A stretch of 46,852 nt of DNA, from the NCBI GenBank assembly GCA_037447605.1, contig CM074808.1:417307-464158 (forward strand). The letters are read 5' to 3'. Source of the DNA: Zygnema circumcarinatum (taxonomy: Eukaryota; Streptophyta; Zygnematophyceae; Zygnematales; Zygnemataceae). Made by a program: the position numbers and the translations under genes. This document shows, piece by piece, positions 41,911 through 46,852 of this stretch (the first letter of the stretch is position 1; each line of letters begins with the position of its first letter). A model generated the notes under the pieces. That model did no database searches. It was not told where the DNA came from and saw nothing but the letters and a program-made list of their open reading frames with translations.

Positions 41911-44084
41911 ATGGTAAGCTAACCGGCTCCTTCCCGCATGGTGAAAGCAAGGAGCCTGTACTTCCACGTATTGACTTCGCCCTTACGAAATTTTGAACAC
42001 AGACTCAAGCGTGTGCACGCGTAAGAAAAGGTTGCGAGGTGCGGAAAAAGGGGAAGTGGTACAGTCCAACGTCCTGCTTCCATATCTTTCGCCAGTCTGG
42101 ATGCTTCTTTTTTCATTTCTCGTTATGATCGAAGTAAGAGAGGCTTACGGGTCGGAGATCATGATCTTGACGTTAACTACTGTTTTTTAAGCAGGAGCGA
42201 ATTGAGGCGGCTATCTTGGACACGCTTCAAGGACATGCCCTGCGGCTTTCTGAACTTTTCCAGGCCCTGTCTGGATATCAGAAACGGCATGTTGAATTTG
42301 CAGCAAAAATGTGAGTCATATCAGGCAGGAATCCACTTCTTTGAACTTGGTCGAACATTTAGCCTAGCGCCTGCCTATTGCAGAAACACAATCTCATAAT
42401 GATTGATAGATCAATGCCCTCAAATTATAGCCTATTTCATACGTGTATATTTGGGAAGACTGCTTGGGTGCCAGGCTGCAAGCTTTTCTCAGAAACAGAT
42501 TATCCACAATGACCCGACCCTTTGAATTCAACGAGTTTTGCTAATTTCTATTCGTTTGGAGGTCCATTTGTGCAGTCATGTCGTTCTTCTAGTGGAATAG
42601 CAAACTGATCACAATAAGCATGTAATTGATTGTTCATGAGGCTGTGCGAACCTCGCAGGTTAACAGATCGCGGACTAATTATGGAGTTGGGAACGATTTC
42701 AACCGACTTTGTTTGGTATACAGTAAGGCAGCTCTTGAGTTGAACATGTTAATCTGCAAACTGCTAAAGGTTGTCCAGCCATGACGGCGTTGTTTCAAAG
42801 TCGAAATTTTGCCTTATCCATGTTTGCTGTCGCCTTTTAACCCAGGCAAAGCCTGGGATATTCAAACTGCCTACTCTTTACGTGAAGGAGGAGGAGACGG
42901 ACGAAGACTGCAGACAGGATTCTAGCACTTTTACGGAAGAAAGTTCCACAAAGAGCAGCTCCAAAAAGGTTTGCTTTCCACGACAAGCTTATGCGTATTC
43001 AGATCCAGAATCAATGGACTTGCGTTCGAAAGCTATTGTGGAGTTCCGAAGAACTTGCATAAAGGGCATTCTTGATTTTTGCTCCAGACTTTACGGTCCC
43101 TATTTTTGTTAAGATAGACTCATTTGATTCGAATGCGGCCGTGAAATTTGTCAGAAACGGAATGGAAAAACAGCAGAAAAAAATGTGCCACCTACAAGAC
43201 GAAAGGAGAGGTCCGCAGATAGCGATATCCATCATCACATGGTAGGATTTCGCACGAGCTTTTCTTATCCAAATAGAATTACCTCTGTTTGCCTCCAGCT
43301 AAGCCGTCACTCCTCCTTCAGAGCCGAATTGATGGGCAATCCATTTTTAGGTTGGAAGGCGGGCCAACCGGCTTACACAGAAGACAAGTCTTTTCCATGC
43401 TACCGTTGCAGGATCGAAAGAGGGAGCCCTTTTTTGGCATGCAAATTACACGGATGCTCACCTTTAAGTATTTGCTGTGACGTCAGGAACCTGTTGAAGG
43501 AACGCCTGTGTGGTCCGACTCAACATATCGTGTTGTCTATGACCTAGATGCAAAGGATGACACACAAGCTATTCATATCTATGCCAAAATTGGAGAAGGC
43601 GAGAAGGAGAGGCGCATTGCTGTTGGAAATAGGAAAAGAGCACCTTGCGTGTGGCAGTTTCAAAGTGACTCAACGCTTGTGGGCGTTCCAGCATTCAGAG
43701 GCACTGGTTGGCCAGCTGTGTGTGATTGGCTCCATGACACTTTCAAGATCCGTCCACAGGTGCTGTAACTGCAATCCATGCAAAACACCTCTTGCTTGAA
43801 ACGATGTTTGCCAATCATGTAAACATAAAAAGAAAGAGCAAAAATGAGCATCGGTGTGATGTGATTCGCGTGGTCCATTTAGTGTCTTTTTTTAACATCT
43901 AGACGTTCCATTTACAGTACGTATATTTGAGGTTCAACACGGTCATCGAAATCACAGTGAGAGGATGGTTTTCAATCCCTTTCCTTCTCGAATTTCTGCT
44001 TCCGTTTTTTCTATGGTGCAGGTAACTGCTAAAGTTATTGGAGGGTATGCTGGTCGGGTCAAGCCAAAGGCGGAACCGGTATAA
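41911..44084 (+). CDS. Unrecognised small basic protein, 243 aa model
   Basis: I do not recognise this family. The likely exons are 41911-41913 (ATG alone, followed directly by gtaagc), 42195-42310, 42779-42968, 43155-43241, 43487-43759 and 44022-44084, which join in frame to about 243 aa. The N-terminus is an amphipathic helical block (ERIEAAILDTLQGH..LSELFQALSGYQKRH). The middle is acidic, then Ser/Lys-rich with basic clusters (SSSKKKRNGK, TRRKERS) that look like a nuclear signal. The C-terminus is a compact-looking region (STYRVVYDLDAKD, CVWQFQSDS, GWPAVCDWLHDTF, VIGGYAGRVKPK). Exons 2, 4, 5 and 6 have good splice sites. The acceptor of exon 3 is the weakest: the family-like part begins near AKPGIFKLPTLY, and a missed small exon is possible. 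The protein looks real from phase agreement, not homology. Confidence 0.6.
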
Positions 44085-45145
44085 AACGAGCGAGCTCACG
44101 AACCAGAAAACCGACAGCAAACCATAAACAGCCACAAAAGGATTACTCCGAAGGACCCGTCCTGTCCCTGATTAATATTTCAATTATGGCTCCATTCTAT
44201 TTCGGACACTATGTCTCTGGTCCAGATCGATTGTTGTTCTCATCCACAAAATTTCGGTGCTTATTGCAGCTATTGCTGTAGAGTATTTCCTTTTTCTTTT
44301 CTGCACCTCTGTGCTCACAAGGCGGATTTTTATTTTTTAGGGGGGGAACGGGAATGCTTTCAGTTCGTAAGAATTTACGCGAATGAACAAAAATGTAGTA
44401 AGAAAAATAACTTAAAACTATTTCAAAGAGTGACTTGATTACGGTAAACGATGCCTTTTCCCTCCCCACCTTTCTCCCACTCCCACTCCCACTCCCGCTC
44501 CCACTCCCACTCCCCACTCCCACTCCCACTCCCACTCCCACTCCCACTCCCACTCCCACTCCCACTCCCACTCCCACTCCCACTCCCACTCCCACTCCCA
44601 CTCCCACTCCCACTCCCTCGCCTCCACTTTACCACCATCTACCTACTCTCCAGTTCCCGACCTCTCCCTCATATTCCCTCCTTTCGCTCCGCTCCATCTC
44701 GTCTCATCGCCAGCACCCCCTCCCACTCTTCTTTAGGCCCTCTCCCACCCGCTCTCTCTGCTCCCTGACCCCACTCACAACATAGGAAACTCGTGCGATG
44801 ACATCAGCACATATCCAACCAAATTCAGAGCAACAATGGCCCTCAACAGGCCATTCCCTTCAACGCAATCAGTTGTACGCATTACATATCTACAGGCATT
44901 CTGTTTCTCGTTTCCGTCATCATGACTTCTACATTACTATCCGCCGAGCATCTTGTCGCAGAAAACATGACTAGCTGCGTCGTTTCAGGCTCCTTGCCTC
45001 GTTTCAGGCTCCTTACTTAGAGTACACAGTGAAGAACTGAAGTTCAAAATTTTGGGGCTTTAGGGTTTGGCTGTTCTAAAGTTTAGGGTTAGGTTTTTTT
45101 GAATGTTCGGAGTTTTAGGGTTAAGGTTTGTTCCTATGGGTTGGT
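44085..45145. other. Convergent intergenic region
   Basis: This lies between two converging genes. It holds the CACTCC hexamer array (44472-44618), a CT-rich tail to about 44770, and a short telomere-like patch at 45059-45125 (ttagggtttgg, gtttagggttagg). No gene is seen. Confidence 0.6.
44472..44618. repeat. (CACTCC)n hexanucleotide array
   Basis: About 24 copies of CACTCC, nearly uninterrupted in the second half. Open frames on both strands (Pro-Thr, Gly-Val, Ser-Gly dipeptide runs) are by-products of the repeat. Confidence 0.95.
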
Positions 45146-46385
45146 TCACTCCAGCGTCCTAAAAGCCTCCCCTTCCATTGCTCTGTCGGCAGAGACTGCA
45201 GTGAAGATGACGAGGGCCCCGAGGAGGTAGACGAGGAGGCCGAGCACGTTGCCGAGGCGGGCTTCGGTGCTCGTCCTTTCCAGGCCGCCATAGAAGAGGA
45301 AAGTGAGCTTTTCAAGGATGCCCTGAGTGGCAGTCGTGAGGGCTAAAATGTAAATAAAAACACCGGCAAATGTGTGCCAGGGGAGTGCCACCTGGCGCGC
45401 TGGAACAGCGGCGCCGGGGTACAAAAAGGTCACGAATCCGACCACCCACTGCAGGACGATGGAAAAAAAGGATACATAATAAGAAATTGGAAGAAAGAAC
45501 GAATGAGGAAAGGATAAATAGAGTAAAAAACAAAAATATGAAGAAATAAACATGAAGAGTAGCGAACTATTCATGCTCCGTTGGAGGGGGGAGAAAAGGC
45601 TTACCTGAATGCCAAAAAGGATAAGCGTGGCAAGACCAAACCACGAGTGCAGACTGTACATATTCAAGATTCCTGCTTCGTTATGATACTTGAATGCAGC
45701 GATCACTCCGATAACGGCAGCGAGTAGCGCCAACCCGTTCAGAACTGCGTGAACTGTTTTCCGTAGTGCTTTGGTGCCAGGAAGGATGCGATAAGTCAGA
45801 ATAGCTGCAATAGGTCCAATATCAGTGTGTCAGAATCGCCCCTAAAAGCCGTTTTAAAAAACAGCAATGACAATCTTCTAAACGATGGGAAAAGTATGGT
45901 AGTCCGGTGCGTTCGTGCAGAGGAGAGGGAGCGGAAGGGGGAACAGAGAGAGGGATGGGGGGACAGGGAGCGGGCCGGAGTAAAAAAGACGGAGAGAGAG
46001 GTTGGGAGAAAAGAGGCAAAAGGGGGGAGAGAAACGGAGCAAGGGAGGGAGGGAGAGGGAGAGAGAGGAGATGAGAAGGGGGAGGCGGGGGAGGGGGAAG
46101 GGGAGAGAGAGGGGCCAGGAGGGAGGGGGAGGGGAGGGGGGAAAGGTGGGGAGAGAGAGAGAGTGAGAGAGAGAGCGAGAGAGAAAGGGAAAAGAGAAGA
46201 GAAAGAAGAGAGGCTTATTCAGAAAGCCGATGCTCTCAGGTTCTTATCCCCATACGTGCTCATCGTGGGCAAAAGCAACCAACTAAAGAATATAACTAGT
46301 TGTTACTTTTGAGAAAGCTTTCAGGTATTTCTTTACCTTCTCCATAAAGAAAAATAAAGCCGCCCAGCATGAGAAGAGGGTGCCA
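45146..46385 (-). CDS. CYB561: Cytochrome b561 (ascorbate-dependent transmembrane ferrireductase), 5' part missing
   Basis: CYB561 proteins carry electrons from cytosolic ascorbate across a membrane, often the vacuole or tonoplast in plants. Exons: 46337-46385, 45605-45804, 45146-45448. They join in frame to the last 183 residues. Four His haem ligands are visible: WHPLLM, TVHAVL, SLHSW and PWHTF. Family signatures include FKYHNEAGILNMYSLHSWFG, VGFVTFLYPGA and ILALTTATQGILEKLTF. Four hydrophobic segments are covered; the first helix and N-terminus (about 50-60 aa) are not found. I could not pick their exon in 46386-46852, so they may lie beyond the window. The stop is TGA at 45146-45148. Confidence 0.92.
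45900..46215. repeat. Polypurine tract in CYB561 intron
   Basis: About 315 bp of GA-rich sequence fill the intron 45805-46336. On the coding strand it is pyrimidine-rich. Confidence 0.85.
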
Positions 46386-46852
46386 CTGTCCCCTCGAAAA
46401 AACGACCGCCCCCAATCAATCAAAACATGCATAGAAATCATTCAGCTACCTTCAAATCCCTCTGCCAAAAGCTTCAAGTACAGCTACAATGGTAAATATA
46501 AACTCCGGCAGGAAAAGAAAATTTCTCAAACGGAAAATCAAAGTTATGCAGTCATCTTCGCCTCTCTACCTCTAATTCCTCCATCTCCTTCACTTGACCC
46601 TCCTTCCCCTTCATCACTCCCGTTCTTCTTTCCTCTCCCTACGCCCTCTCCCACAGCTCCCCACCACCTCTCCCGTCACCTTCCCGATCCCCCCCTCCCC
46701 AACTTCCCACCTTCTCCCCTACCCCTGTGTTCCCTTCTCCTCCCCTCCCCTTCGTTCCCCTTCCCCATTCTCCTACTTCCAGCCCCCCTCACAACTTCTC
46801 TTCCATCCCCTTCCCCCAATCTCCTCTCCCCCCACTTCACCTCTACCCTTCC
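46386..46852. other. Upstream intron or flank of CYB561
   Basis: AT-rich to about 46560, then CT/C-rich low-complexity sequence to the window end. It is likely intron of CYB561, with the missing first exon(s) here or beyond. No exon could be supported. Confidence 0.4.

Noticed and set aside
43311-43486. An extra exon of the unrecognised gene (open frame with RIDGQSIFRLEGG)
   Set aside because: No donor with matching phase was found, and the flanking exons join in phase without it.
44209-44785. Long open frames of Gly-Val, Ser-Gly or Pro-Thr repeats
   Set aside because: They are translations of the CACTCC array and occur in several frames on both strands.

Overview
The window is nuclear DNA from a eukaryote of the green lineage, most likely a streptophyte alga or an early-diverging land plant. 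Three things point there. The genes are split by many short GT-AG introns. The DNA methyltransferase, RAD54, JmjC demethylase and cytochrome b561 all have the plant form of their family. A TTTAGGG (plant-type) telomere-like array lies inside the window. Species cannot be fixed from sequence alone. Introns and flanks are crowded with long GA/CT tracts and short telomere-like tracts.

Layout. 268-8891 (minus): complete MET1/DNMT1-type maintenance cytosine methyltransferase, 18 exons, about 1,619 aa, with a pair of perfect E2F sites upstream. 9835-13983 (minus): type II membrane protein with a filamin-like domain and a PC-esterase (TBL/NXPE-like) domain whose catalytic motifs look altered, 7 exons, about 961 aa. 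13984-17685: intergenic, holding a 946-bp transposon-like element with long terminal inverted repeats and an 8-bp target duplication. 17686-27570 (plus): RAD54, 21 exons, about 1,199 aa, with an N-terminal CW-like zinc finger and a long AT-hook-bearing C-terminal tail. 28419-35079 (minus): plant-type JmjC histone demethylase (JMJ14/KDM5-like), 11 exons, about 1,267 aa. 35097-35465: interstitial telomere-like array in the divergent promoter between this gene and the next. About 35886-40027 (plus): HslV, the bacterial-type proteasome peptidase, probably mitochondrial, with a 5-nt microexon and a C-terminal minisatellite. 41911-44084 (plus): small basic protein I do not recognise. 45146-46385 and beyond (minus): cytochrome b561, 5' end missing.

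How they relate. MET1, RAD54 and the JmjC protein are all nuclear chromatin or DNA-repair factors: maintenance of CG methylation, remodelling in homologous recombination, and H3K4 demethylation. HslV and cytochrome b561 act in mitochondria and in endomembranes respectively. I see no operon-like logic. The neighbourhood is simply rich in chromatin genes. The most unusual items are the CW-like finger in RAD54, the telobox array in front of the JMJ14-like gene, and the HslV microexon and repeat. Exon borders were read by eye from splice consensus, reading-frame phase and family similarity. Every chain given closes in frame, but none has been checked against transcripts.
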